DNA of 64,000 bases from Thermohalobaculum sp963822985 (GTDB lineage Bacteria > Pseudomonadota > Alphaproteobacteria > Rhodobacterales > Rhodobacteraceae): NCBI GenBank assembly GCA_963822985.1, contig CAWGJU010000004.1, positions 1 through 64,000 of the forward strand, written 5' to 3'. Made by a program: the position numbers and the translations under genes. Shown here piece by piece: positions 42,889 to 51,640 of the stretch. Position 1 is the first letter of the stretch, and the number at the start of each line of letters is the position of its first letter. The notes beneath the pieces are model-generated. The model was given only the letters and a program-made list of their open reading frames with translations. It did no database searches and was not told the origin of the DNA.

Positions 42889-43431
42889 GTGAGACGTACC
42901 GTGACTCGTGCCGCCGCAATCGCCTGCCTTGCCGCCCTCTGCAGCATCGGTGCGGCGTCGGCCCAGCAGCAGGCGCCCGAGCAGGAACTGAGGACCACGC
43001 ATGGGGATTGGGAGATCCATTGCGTCAAGGGGACCGACAATTGCGCGATGCAGCAGATCGGCGAAACCGCCGAGGGCCAGCGTGCCTTGCTGATCACGAT
43101 CCAGCGCCTCGCCGGCGTCAAGGCCGAGGGCCAGGACGTGCCGGCGGCGATCACGGTCAACACGCCGATCGGCATCCTGATCCCCTATGGGGTGCGCGTC
43201 AGGATCGACGAGGGCAATGTCGCCCCGGTGCCGCTGTTGCGCTGCCTGCCGGAAAGCTGCGCTGCGCGGGCGCCGCTGGCGCAGCAGGCGGTCGACATGT
43301 TCAAGAAGGGCGCGAAGGCGACAGTCGGCTTTTTCCTGCAGAACGAGGTTCTGGTCGACGTCTCGCTGAACGGCTTCACCGCGGCGTATAACGACCTGAA
43401 GCCGGTTCAGGGCCAGGCGGCCCAGAACTGA
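42889..43431 (+). CDS. ialB: invasion-associated locus B family protein
   Basis: This is a 180-aa exported protein. A signal peptide (VTRAAAIACLAALCSIGAASA, cut about residue 23) is followed by the IalB domain: TTHGDWEIHCVKGTDNCAMQ (the WxxxC...C pair), NTPIGILIPYGVRVRID, LLRCLPESCAARA (second Cys pair) and GFFLQNEVLVDVSLNGFTAAY. It was named from Bartonella, where a homologue aids erythrocyte entry. In free-living relatives it is a periplasmic protein of unclear role. GTG 42889 was chosen because the signal peptide starts there. Confidence 0.88.
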   Translation: MRRTVTRAAAIACLAALCSIGAASAQQQAPEQELRTTHGDWEIHCVKGTDNCAMQQIGETAEGQRALLITIQRLAGVKAEGQDVPAAITVNTPIGILIPYGVRVRIDEGNVAPVPLLRCLPESCAARAPLAQQAVDMFKKGAKATVGFFLQNEVLVDVSLNGFTAAYNDLKPVQGQAAQN

Positions 43432-43831
43432 CGTCTCGACCGGGCGCGGGGGTGACGCGCGCCGGGTCGACGCGCCACGGGTGAAGCGCTCCGGAGCGTT
43501 CCGGGCCAGCGCAGGACCAACCGAGAACCCTCTCATGCCTCGGCTCGTCAAGTCTCGTCCGGGGCATCGCGCACAGTGACGGGGAGGTCGCCCGGTCGCG
43601 CCGGGCGACGACGGACCCGCGCGCGTGCATGCGCGCCTGCACAACCGCCCGATTAGCCTTAACCCTGGCAGGCCGGTGCCGCGTGTAATCACATAGTATC
43701 TTCTCGGTTTGCAGAAATTGTGAGAGTATTCGGGCCGAGGAAGAATCCTTAACTGCGAAGTTCCGGCGTACGCGTGGTCAGCAGTGGCACGTTGGGCCTT
43801 GGTGTATGTGTTGCGTGTGTGGTGAAGTACG
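43432..43831. other. 400-bp intergenic region with a strong hairpin
   Basis: GTCGCCCGG-TCGCG-CCGGGCGAC (43587-43609) is a nine-pair hairpin without a T-run, possibly a terminator for ialB or a protein site. From about 43680 the DNA is A/T-richer and probably carries the promoter of the next gene. No gene was seen. Confidence 0.45.
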
Positions 43832-44623
43832 ATGTCCTATCGACAAGCGGCTTGGGCCGCCTGCGTCGCTGCGGGTGGTCTTTCGCTGGCCTTCGGATCG
43901 GCCGAGGCCTATGTGCTGCGCGGCGGCTATCCCGGCAAATGGGGCGCGCCCGTGATCGGCGCCGGCGCCTCGATCACCTGGAGTTTGATGGGCGCGGGGC
44001 TGGGTACCGATCTTGGCCTGACTGTCGATCCGGAGCTCCTTCTGCCCGACGGCTATCTGGGCGTGATCGAGACCGCGTTCGACGCCTGGGCGGCGGTCGC
44101 GGATCTGAGCTTTTCGCAGGCGCTCGACCCTGGCGTCGACTGGCTTCAGCCTGCGGCTTATGCTGTCGATATCCGGATCGGCTTTCGATCTTCCGACGGG
44201 CCCTCGGGCAATCTAGGCTATGCGTATTACCCCCTGTCGGGCAACGGAGCCGGGGCGGGGGACATCTTCCTCGACGCCGACGACAGCTGGAGCCTCTACG
44301 GCGGGTCGGGGTTCAGCCTCGGGCGTGTCCTGCTGCACGAGATCGGCCATGCGCTGGGGCTGGAGCACTCGTCGCCCGGCACGACGATGTACGGCTTTCA
44401 TTCGGCGAGCTGGGACGCCCTGCAGCCGGACGACGTCGCGGGCGTCCGCGCCCTCTACGGCGCGCGCCTGGCCGTGACGCAGCCCACTGTGCCCCTCGAG
44501 GCCCCGGGCACGGGAGCGCCGTCGGTTGTGCCCGTGCCGGCGACGTTGCCGATGATGCTGGGCGCGCTGACGCTGTTCGGCCTGGTGCGGCGGCGCCGGG
44601 CGGGAGTGAGTCCGGCCGCGTGA
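43832..44623 (+). CDS. matrixin-like metalloprotease with VPxPA-CTERM tail
   Basis: This is a 263-aa exported zinc protease. A signal peptide (cut near GSAEA, residue 26) is followed by a matrixin-type catalytic domain with the metzincin motif HEIGHALGLEH and the Met-turn region GTTMYGF. It then has a short Pro/Thr linker and a C-terminal sorting signal: VVPVPATLPMMLGALTLFGL then RRRR. That tail (VPxPA box, TM helix, Arg cluster) is the PEP/VPLPA-CTERM type processed by an exosortase and linked to exopolysaccharide export. The protease should end up at the cell surface or in the matrix. Confidence 0.88.
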   Translation: MSYRQAAWAACVAAGGLSLAFGSAEAYVLRGGYPGKWGAPVIGAGASITWSLMGAGLGTDLGLTVDPELLLPDGYLGVIETAFDAWAAVADLSFSQALDPGVDWLQPAAYAVDIRIGFRSSDGPSGNLGYAYYPLSGNGAGAGDIFLDADDSWSLYGGSGFSLGRVLLHEIGHALGLEHSSPGTTMYGFHSASWDALQPDDVAGVRALYGARLAVTQPTVPLEAPGTGAPSVVPVPATLPMMLGALTLFGLVRRRRAGVSPAA

Positions 44624-44743
44624 GCGGGCGGAACTTGCCCAGCGGGCTGGCGGGCGCAGCGGCGGCCAACAGGCCTTGGCGATGTGACCTGGCGAGCCGG
44701 CTGGAGGCCGCGGCCAGCAGCCCGCGGGATCAGGACAACACGG

Positions 44744-45826
44744 TCAGCGGACGACCTCGCCGTCGGCGGATATCAGTATGGCGACTGGCCGCATCGCCGG
44801 GATGCGCGAGAAGACGATGACCGTGATCGCCAGGAGAGGGACGACGACCAGGGCCCCGACCACCCCCCAAAGGGCACCCGCGGCGAAGATCCCGATGAAC
44901 ACCACCAGGGTGCTGAGGTTCAGTCTGTCGCCCATGAGCTTTGGCTCGAGATAGTTGCTGGCGAAGAGCTGGATCGGGACGAGGGTCGCCAGGACCGTCA
45001 GGAACGGCGTCGGCGTCTCGAACTGGATGAGCGCCATCAGCGTCGGGAAGACGATCCCGATCATCGTTCCGATCGTCGGGATGAAGCTGAACACGAAGAT
45101 GACGACTGCCCAGAATATCGGCGCGTTCACGCCGAGGAGGCTGAGCACGACATAGGTCGGCACGGCCTGCACGCTACCGACGAAGACCTTGACGGCGATG
45201 TACGTCTCGATGTCCTCGAGGATCCTTTCGCCGACGATCATGACCCGCTCGCGCTGCGACGGCTCGCTGACAAGCCTCGCCAGCTTTCGCTCTGCGGCGC
45301 CGACCTCCTTGTTGATGAAAATGATATAGACGACGACGATGATGAAGGCCGTCAGGAAATTCGCCGCCGAGCCGAGCGCGTTCAACGCGGCCGGAGCGAT
45401 CTCGATCGCGCTGAGCGTGTCGCCGAGGCCGATGGACGCCTCCATGCCGAGGCGGTCGGCGAAGGAGGCGAGCATCGCGTCCAGCCGCGCTTCATAGGAC
45501 GGCAGCTCTGCGGCGAACCGCTCGACGCTGGCGGCGAGCATCGTGCCGACCGTCAGAAGCAGGCCGAAGACGCAGATCGCGCTGAGCACCTTGCCGGCCC
45601 ATGGGGAGCGTATCCCCAGCGGCCGCAGGATGCCCGTCAGGCGTCTCGCGAGCGCGCCGAGCAGAAACCAGACGAAGAGCGCGATGAGCAGGGGCTGGAT
45701 AACCTCGCGCGCCGTGACGAGGAACCAGAGCGTGGCCGAGACGCTGACCGCGAATCGCATATAGCTGAACTGAGGTCTCAACGTCCCCGCCCGCGCCTTG
45801 CTGTCGGATGCCCCCCCGAACGGCAT
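44744..45826 (-). CDS. AI-2E family transporter (PerM/TqsA type)
   Basis: This is a 360-aa inner-membrane protein with about eight hydrophobic segments in the AI-2 exporter pattern. These include VIQPLLIALFVWFLLGAL, AGKVLSAICVFGLLLTVG, FLTAFIIVVVYIIFINKEVG, the conserved region KVFVGSVQAVPTYVVLSLLG, IFVFSFIPTIGTMIGIVFP and a C-terminal GVVGALVVVPLLAI. The family exports autoinducer-2 or exchanges Na+/H+ in some members, and the substrate here is unknown. It stands alone on the minus strand beside the ketosynthase gene. Confidence 0.9.
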   Translation of the reverse strand: MPFGGASDSKARAGTLRPQFSYMRFAVSVSATLWFLVTAREVIQPLLIALFVWFLLGALARRLTGILRPLGIRSPWAGKVLSAICVFGLLLTVGTMLAASVERFAAELPSYEARLDAMLASFADRLGMEASIGLGDTLSAIEIAPAALNALGSAANFLTAFIIVVVYIIFINKEVGAAERKLARLVSEPSQRERVMIVGERILEDIETYIAVKVFVGSVQAVPTYVVLSLLGVNAPIFWAVVIFVFSFIPTIGTMIGIVFPTLMALIQFETPTPFLTVLATLVPIQLFASNYLEPKLMGDRLNLSTLVVFIGIFAAGALWGVVGALVVVPLLAITVIVFSRIPAMRPVAILISADGEVVR

Positions 45827-45873
45827 CCCACGCGTACTATGCGAAGATCAAGGCCGGTGCGAGGCGCCCTCGG

Positions 45874-47097
45874 TCAACCGTCCCAGCGACGGAAGGCGAG
45901 CACGGCATTAAGGCCGCCGAAGGCGAAGGAGTTCGAGAGGGCGGCCGAGACGCGGGCCTCGCGCGCCTCGTTCGGCACGACGTCCAGCGCGATCTCGGGG
46001 TCCGGTTCCTCCCAGTTGATGGTCGGCGGGATGACGCCTTCGCGCAGCGCCATCAGCGTCGCCACCGCCTCGAGGGCGCCGGCCGCGCCGATCGCGTGGC
46101 CGTGCATCGACTTGGTCGAGGAGACCATGACCTCGTCGGCATGGGCGCCGAGCACGGAGCGGATCGCCGCCGCCTCGACGCGGTCGTTCATCGCGGTCGC
46201 CGTGCCGTGGGCGTTTATGTAGCCGATCTCGTTCGCGGCGACTTCGCCGTCCCTCAGCGCCATGCGGATCGCCCCGGCGGCGCCCTCGAGCGCCGGCTGG
46301 ACGATGTCGCCGGCGTCCGCGGTCATGCCGAAGCCGACGATCTCGCCCAGGATATCGGCGCCGCGGGCCCGGGCGTGCTCGAGCTCCTCCAGCACCAGGA
46401 TGCCGGCGCCCTCGCCCAGCACCATGCCGTTGCGAGTCCTGGAGAAGGGGCGGCAGGCCTCCTTGGACATGACGCGCAGGCCCTCCCACGCCTTCATGCC
46501 GCCGAAGCAGAGCACGGATTCGGTGCCGCCGGTCACCGCCGCGTCGCAGGTGCCGCCGCGGATCAGGTGGAAGGCCTGGCCGATGGCGTGGTTCGACGAC
46601 GAGCAGGCGGTCGAGACCGAGAAGGCGGGGCCCTGCAGCCCGTGCGCCATCGAGATCTGGCTGACCGGCGCGTTCGACATCAGCCGGGGGATGATGAACG
46701 GGTGCACCCGGTTCTTCATCTCGTGATAGACCACGTAATAGTTCTCGTCCTGGGTGTGCAGCCCGCCCATCGCGGTGCCGAGGATGGTCGCCGTGCGCGG
46801 CCCGAGCGCGCCCGAGAAGTCGAGCCCTGACTGGCCGACCGCCTCGCGCGCGGCGATCAGCGCCATCTGGCTGATCCGGTCGAGGAAGGCGAGCTCGCTC
46901 TTGGTAAAGTAGTCCTCGCCCTCGAACTGGCGGGCCTCGCCGCCGATCTTGATCATCAGCCGCTCCGGGTCGAAGCGGCTGATCGGGCCGACGCCGTTGC
47001 GGCCCTGCCTCAGCCCCTCGGTATGCTCCGGGTAGCCGGTTCCGAGGGCCGAGACGACGCCGAGACCGGTGACGGCGACGCGCCGCGCAGCCGTCAC
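45874..47097 (-). CDS. beta-ketoacyl-ACP synthase (FabF-like)
   Basis: It condenses malonyl-ACP with acyl-ACP in fatty-acid elongation. The 407-aa thiolase-fold enzyme starts at GTG 47097 (VTAARRVAVTGLGVVSALGTG), overlapping the ACP stop. The catalytic triad is visible: Cys in VSTACSSSNHAIG, His in INAHGTATAMND and His in KSMHGHAIGAAGALEA. C-terminal NSFAFGGLNAVLAF is typical. With its own ACP and lpxD next door it probably makes a special acyl chain for lipid A rather than bulk lipid. Confidence 0.93.
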   Translation of the reverse strand: MTAARRVAVTGLGVVSALGTGYPEHTEGLRQGRNGVGPISRFDPERLMIKIGGEARQFEGEDYFTKSELAFLDRISQMALIAAREAVGQSGLDFSGALGPRTATILGTAMGGLHTQDENYYVVYHEMKNRVHPFIIPRLMSNAPVSQISMAHGLQGPAFSVSTACSSSNHAIGQAFHLIRGGTCDAAVTGGTESVLCFGGMKAWEGLRVMSKEACRPFSRTRNGMVLGEGAGILVLEELEHARARGADILGEIVGFGMTADAGDIVQPALEGAAGAIRMALRDGEVAANEIGYINAHGTATAMNDRVEAAAIRSVLGAHADEVMVSSTKSMHGHAIGAAGALEAVATLMALREGVIPPTINWEEPDPEIALDVVPNEAREARVSAALSNSFAFGGLNAVLAFRRWDG

Positions 47098-47364
47098 GCC
47101 TGCGCCTTTTCGGCGATGAGCTGCCTGACCGCCTCGACGATGGCGCCGACGTTGGAGAGGTCGAAGCGAGAACTCGGTGGGGTCATTGGCGTTGTAGGGC
47201 ACCGACACGTCGAACGCCTCCTCGATGCCGAAGACGACCTCGACCAGCGCCAGCGAGTCGAGCCCGAGCTCCTCGGGCGTCGTCTCGGCCGTGATGTCGG
47301 CGGGGTCGACCATCGCCTGCTCGGCGATGATCTGGATCACCTTGTCACTGACCGCATCCGTCAT
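47094..47364 (-). pseudogene. acyl carrier protein, frameshifted
   Basis: This ACP reads MTDAVSDKVIQIIAEQAMVD, TPEELGLDSLALVEVVFGIE (phosphopantetheine Ser in DSL) and EAFDVSVPYNANDPTEF. One extra base at about 47166-47171 then shifts the frame. The correct continuation FDLSNVGAIVEAVRQLIAEKAQ, with a stop at 47094, is still visible in the next frame. In the shifted frame the ORF runs straight on into the ketosynthase, making an apparent ACP-KAS fusion. Helix 4 would be lost in that product. The gene is most likely a normal 90-aa ACP with a frameshift or sequence error. Confidence 0.85.
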
Positions 47365-47475
47365 GCTCGCCTCCGTGGGCACTGTCGTTGGCGCTGGCGT
47401 GGCGCTGGCTTTGGCGCTGGCGTGGGTGATGGCGTGGGCCCCAGCCGAGTCCTCTGTAACATATCGGGCGTGGCC

Positions 47476-48555
47476 TCAAAGACCCAGCTTGCGGCGGACC
47501 TGGGCCATCTGCTCGGCGAGGCGGGGCAGGCGGCGCAGCGCGGTCATCTGGCGCAGAGCGTCGTTGCGCTCGACGGCCGGGATGCCCATGAAGACCGAAC
47601 GATCCGGGATGTTGCCGGCGATCAGCGAGCCGGCGGCGACGACGACGTCCGAGCCGATGGTGACGTGGTCGGCGGCGCCGACCTTGCCGCCGAGGATCAC
47701 CCGGTCGCCGAGCACGCTCGAGCCGGCGATGCCTGCCTGCCCGCAGAGCAGGCAGTCGCGGCCGACGCGGACGTTGTGGCCGATCTGCACCTGGTTGTCG
47801 ATCTTGCTGCCCGAGCCGATCCGCGTCGGCGCGATGGTGCCGCGGTCGATGGTGCTGTTGGCGCCGATCTCGACATCGTCGCCGATCTCGACGGCGGCAA
47901 GCGAGTGGATGCGCAGCCAGTGCGCGTCGCCTTCGGCTGGCGTGTCGATCCGGCCGCCGGCGCGGGCGCTGGCGAGCGCGCCCTTTCGGGGCGGCTCGAA
48001 GGAGAAGCCGTCGGCGCCGATCACCGCGTTGGGCTGGGCGACCAGGCGGTCGCCGATCACGCAGCGCGCGCCGATGCGGACGCCCGCATGCACCGTGGCA
48101 TCGGCGCCGAGCACGGCCTCGGCGCCGATGCTGGCATGCGAGGCGATGACGGCCTGCGCGCCGATGCGGGCGCCGGCGCCGATCCGGACAAAGGCGCCGA
48201 TTCTTGCGCCGGGGCCGATCTCGGCGCCGGGCTCGACGACGGCGGTCGGGTGGACGCCGGGCTCGACATCCGGAGCGTGCCGGAAGTGCTGGGTGATGCC
48301 GACAAGCGCGAGCCGTGGTTGGGCCGCGACCAGCGCCGCGGCGAGACCGAGCTCGCGCCAGTCGGCGCCCTGCCAGACCACCGCGGCGCGCGCCGGCGAG
48401 GCGCGCAGCGCGGCCGCGTATGAGGGGCTCATGGCGATCGCCAGGTCGTCCTCGCCGGCGGACTGCGGCTCGGCTGGCGCGCGCACCGCCAGCGATCCGT
48501 CGCCGAGCAGGGCAAGCCCTGTCGCGCGGGCGATCGCATCGACGGTGTAGGTCAT
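47476..48555 (-). CDS. lpxD: UDP-3-O-acylglucosamine N-acyltransferase
   Basis: It adds the N-linked hydroxyacyl chain in lipid A synthesis, taking it from an ACP. This is a 359-aa left-handed beta-helix protein with many hexapeptide repeats (IGPGARIGAFVRIGAGARIG and similar), PNAVIGADGFSFE, SLAAVEIGDDVEIGANSTID, IDNQVQIGHNVRVG (catalytic His) and a C-terminal helical tail. The start is ATG 48555 (MTYTVDAIARA), since only a TTG precedes it. It lies downstream of no fabZ/lpxA here, but beside the ACP-KAS pair. Confidence 0.95.
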   Translation of the reverse strand: MTYTVDAIARATGLALLGDGSLAVRAPAEPQSAGEDDLAIAMSPSYAAALRASPARAAVVWQGADWRELGLAAALVAAQPRLALVGITQHFRHAPDVEPGVHPTAVVEPGAEIGPGARIGAFVRIGAGARIGAQAVIASHASIGAEAVLGADATVHAGVRIGARCVIGDRLVAQPNAVIGADGFSFEPPRKGALASARAGGRIDTPAEGDAHWLRIHSLAAVEIGDDVEIGANSTIDRGTIAPTRIGSGSKIDNQVQIGHNVRVGRDCLLCGQAGIAGSSVLGDRVILGGKVGAADHVTIGSDVVVAAGSLIAGNIPDRSVFMGIPAVERNDALRQMTALRRLPRLAEQMAQVRRKLGL

Positions 48556-48691
48556 GGGGAAAGCCTGCAAGAGGAATGGCCGCGCCCTTCTATCCGGGGC
48601 GCGGCCCGCCGCGCAAGCGCCGCTGGCGGCGCCGCCGTGACACCGTGGCGGCGCCGCGCCGGCGCCACGCCGACGCCACAGGGGTCCGGGC

Positions 48692-50518
48692 TCAGGAGGC
48701 GGTGTCGACCAGGATCCGAACGCCCGCCGCCTGCAGCGCGGCGGCGATCTTGGCGTCGCGGTCGTAGACGTCGCCGCGGAACTGCTCGACGCCGTTCTCG
48801 TCGATCCAGGCCGAGCGGTAGGTGAGGTGCACCATCAGCGGCCGGTCGAGATTGATGCGACGCTCGCGCCCCTGCGCCAGCACCTCGTCGAAATAGCCGC
48901 TTGGATCGGAGACCTGGCCGGCGAGCAGATACTCGGCGAACTCGTGCGGCCGCTCGACGCGCACGCAGCCATGGCTGAAGTCGCGGATGTCGCGCTCGAA
49001 CAGGCGCTTGGTCGGCGTGTCGTGCAGATAGACCGAGAAGCGGTTGGGAAACATGAACTTGACGCTGCCAAGCGCGTTCGCGTCGCCGGGTGATTGGGTG
49101 ATCCGCCCGGGGAAGCTGGCGGGCGTGATGTTGGCCCAGTCGACATACTCGGCATCCGTGCCCGCGCCGACGAGGCGCATGCCCTGCTTGGCGAGGTAGC
49201 TCGGATCCTGCTTGAGCTTGGGCAGAATCTCGTTGCGCGCGATCGACATCGGCACGTGCCAGCTGGGATTGACGATCATGTGCGTCATCAGCTCGGAGAA
49301 CTCGGGCGTCTCGTGGTCGCCGGCCTCGCCGACGATGACGCGGGAGTCGAAGACCGGCCGGCCGTTCTCGACCACCTGCATCTCGAAGCCGGCCTGGTTC
49401 ACGAGGATGTAGCGCTCGCCCAGATGGCCGTTCAGCCAGCGCAGTCGTTCGAGGTTGACGGCGATCTGCTCGGCGCGCTGGCGCGGCGAGACATTGAGCT
49501 GCGCGAGCGTCGCGGGGCCGATCAGCCCGTCCTGGTTGAGCCCGTGCCGCGCCTGGAAACGTTTCAGCGCCTCTTCCATCGGCTGGTCGAAATGGTCGGG
49601 GTCGAAGCTGCGGACGGGGGAATTGGTCGTCACCTCGGCGGTGGCGACGCGCGCCCCGTCGAGCTCGGCCGCCCTTGCGAGATAGGCGTTCGGGTCGAGA
49701 TCGCCCATGGCCGTCAGCCGCGCCCGCGCCTGTCCGACGCGGGCTCCGCGGTCGCCGAGGCGCAGCGTGGACCCGGCGGCGACCTGCGGGCCCCATATGT
49801 CGGCGCCAGCGACCGAGCGGAAGGCGCGGTAGCGCTCGACCAGCCGGCGGTAGAGCGGATCGGCGGGCGCAAGGCCGTCGAGATAGGCCGCCAGATTGTA
49901 CGTCGTCGCTGCGCCGTTCAGCAACATGACTGGATCGGGGCGCTGCGGCACCTCGTGCAGGTTGCGGTCGACCTTTTCCGGCTCGAGCAGGCCCGAGGAG
50001 ACGTCGCGCGCGTAAGCCAGGTAGGCAGCCGTGAGCGCGGCCTCGAGCGAGGCCGGATCACTCGGCTCGCGCACGAGCCGGCGGCCGAGCTCGTCGGCGT
50101 GATATCTCGCCAGCGGCAGGGCGTGCTCGTCGGCCCGGCCGAGGAAGTCGACGAGGATCAGGGCGGCGTCGCTCGCGGTGCCGTCCGGCGCCATCCAGAT
50201 CGGCTGGAAGCCGCGGGCGGCGTAGACGGAAAGCGCCGTCTTCTGCCGGCCGGAGAGCTTGGCTGCCAGTGCGTCGCGCAGGGCCGCGGCCTCGCGCCCG
50301 AGCGGCGCCTGCTCGACCGGCCCGGTGCCGGGCTCCGCCAAGCCGGGCTGCGTCAGCGGCGGCGTAGCAAGCGCAGGGGCGGCGGAGCTTGGGGCGGCGG
50401 GATTCGGGTCGGGCGCGGCCAGATCCTGCGCCCCCGCCAGACCAGCCGCTCCCGCCATGGCGAAAAGGCCGAGCAGCGTCGCCGCCGCGCCCGTCAAAGC
50501 AGATCCTCGTGTGATCAT
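48692..50518 (-). CDS. L,D-transpeptidase (YcbB/LdtD type)
   Basis: This is a 608-aa periplasmic enzyme that makes 3-3 crosslinks in peptidoglycan. An N-terminal signal peptide (cut about AGLAGA, residue 30) and a Pro/Ala-rich linker are followed by a helical scaffold (TALSVYAARGFQPIWM...). Next is a peptidoglycan-binding domain (EEALKRFQARHGLNQDGLIG) and the YkuD catalytic domain: MSIARNEILPKLKQDPSYL, VKFMFPNRFSVYLHDTPTKR and SHGCVRVERPHEFA with the active Cys. It is divergent from the DUF882 gene, another wall enzyme. Confidence 0.95.
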   Translation of the reverse strand: MITRGSALTGAAATLLGLFAMAGAAGLAGAQDLAAPDPNPAAPSSAAPALATPPLTQPGLAEPGTGPVEQAPLGREAAALRDALAAKLSGRQKTALSVYAARGFQPIWMAPDGTASDAALILVDFLGRADEHALPLARYHADELGRRLVREPSDPASLEAALTAAYLAYARDVSSGLLEPEKVDRNLHEVPQRPDPVMLLNGAATTYNLAAYLDGLAPADPLYRRLVERYRAFRSVAGADIWGPQVAAGSTLRLGDRGARVGQARARLTAMGDLDPNAYLARAAELDGARVATAEVTTNSPVRSFDPDHFDQPMEEALKRFQARHGLNQDGLIGPATLAQLNVSPRQRAEQIAVNLERLRWLNGHLGERYILVNQAGFEMQVVENGRPVFDSRVIVGEAGDHETPEFSELMTHMIVNPSWHVPMSIARNEILPKLKQDPSYLAKQGMRLVGAGTDAEYVDWANITPASFPGRITQSPGDANALGSVKFMFPNRFSVYLHDTPTKRLFERDIRDFSHGCVRVERPHEFAEYLLAGQVSDPSGYFDEVLAQGRERRINLDRPLMVHLTYRSAWIDENGVEQFRGDVYDRDAKIAAALQAAGVRILVDTAS

Positions 50519-50833
50519 CCTGTCACCAATGTTGCTAAAATACGCCGGTTCTATCCCCGTGTTCCCGGCAACCTAGCACGATCGCTCGGCGCCGCTGCTG
50601 GCGTCTTCGCAGGTGCCCACGATTTCGCGCATCCATGGAAATCGTGCCACACGGAGGCTTAGCCATCATCTCGGTCACTTTAACGTCTTGTGAGGGATAT
50701 CGGTCCACACACGGCGTGACCCCGTTGCACGACTACAACTTGGCAGAAAAAAATGCGTGTGGCACAACGCCAGAGGGGGAGGCAAAACAGGCAAAGTGAC
50801 GAAAGTCACAGAACAAGAACGAGGGCAGTCAGC
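50519..50833. promoter_or_regulatory. divergent promoter region of two cell-wall genes
   Basis: This is 315 bp, A/T-richer than its surroundings (for example CTAAAATACG near 50535 and GCAGAAAAAAATGCG near 50743). No exact promoter could be fixed by eye. Confidence 0.35.
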
Positions 50834-51424
50834 ATGAAAAGGATAGAAACGACCGGACCGGTCGTGTCGCGCCGTGCGTTCCTTGGCCGTACGCTCGCGG
50901 GCGGTGTGGCGGTGGGCCTCAGCGTTGCATCTCCGGCCCTTTCGGCCGCGCCGGCCATCCTGAGGAAGGCCGGCAACTTCAGGGCTCTGAGCCTGACCAA
51001 CGGGCACACGGCGGAGCGGCTCAACTGCGTCTACTGGATCGAGGGCGCGTACGTCCCCGAGGCGCTGGAAGCGTTCAACTACATCCTCCGCGACTGGCGC
51101 GAGAACCTGGTCAAGCCGATCGACCCCAAGACGCTCGACATCTTGGCGGCGACGCACGAGCTGCTGGAGTGCAGCGACCCGTTCGACATCGTCTCGGGCT
51201 ATCGCTGCCCGAAGACGAACGCCATGTTGCGCCAGCGCAGCCGGGGCGTGGCGAAGAACTCGTACCACCTGAAAGGCATGGCGATCGATCTCGCAAGCCC
51301 ATCGCGCTCGGTGCGCCAGGTCTCGGCGGCGGCGCAGTCGCTGGGCGCGGGCGGGGTCGGGCGCTACAGCCGGTCGGAGTTCACGCATGTCGACAGCGGG
51401 CCGGTCCGCAAGTGGGGCAGCTGA
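50834..51424 (+). CDS. DUF882 (YcbK/peptidase M15-like) protein
   Basis: This is a 196-aa protein with a twin-arginine signal (SRRAFLGRTLAGGVAVGL), so it is exported folded. The M15-like zinc site is complete: DIVSGYRCPKTN, SYHLKGMAIDL (His, Asp) and FTHVDSG (His-x-Asp). E. coli YcbK is linked to peptidoglycan editing, and the adjacent L,D-transpeptidase (divergent) supports a wall role. ATG 50834 was chosen by its position before the RR motif. Confidence 0.9.
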   Translation: MKRIETTGPVVSRRAFLGRTLAGGVAVGLSVASPALSAAPAILRKAGNFRALSLTNGHTAERLNCVYWIEGAYVPEALEAFNYILRDWRENLVKPIDPKTLDILAATHELLECSDPFDIVSGYRCPKTNAMLRQRSRGVAKNSYHLKGMAIDLASPSRSVRQVSAAAQSLGAGGVGRYSRSEFTHVDSGPVRKWGS

Positions 51425-51640
51425 ACGGCGATTGAGCGGCGGGGCGCGGTGCCTGCGCCTCGCCGCAGGCTTTCAGCCGGTCGGCTCGCCGCGACATCGT
51501 CGTCATTCCCGCGCAACAGGGGATCCACCTGACCTATGGTCCGATCCCTGCTTGCGCGGGGATGACGACGACGGCTGTCAGAGCCGCCCTGGTCGCAACG
51601 CGCCCTTGGGCGCGGCCGGGTGCCGGCTTGGGCGTCGGCT

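Noticed and set aside
43587..43609. Rho-independent terminator after ialB
   Set aside because: Strong hairpin but no T-run, so it is recorded only as a hairpin.
44684..46222. 512-codon plus-strand frame
   Set aside because: Highly charged low-complexity translation, opposite the AI-2E and ketosynthase genes; a shadow.
45874..47382. Genuine ACP-ketosynthase fusion protein
   Set aside because: The true ACP C terminus is intact in the neighbouring frame, so a one-base frameshift is the simpler explanation.
47023..48550. Two long plus-strand frames opposite lpxD
   Set aside because: Repetitive composition mirrors the hexapeptide repeats of LpxD.
49094..50662. Long plus-strand frame opposite the L,D-transpeptidase
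   Set aside because: No recognisable domain; coding evidence on the other strand is strong.
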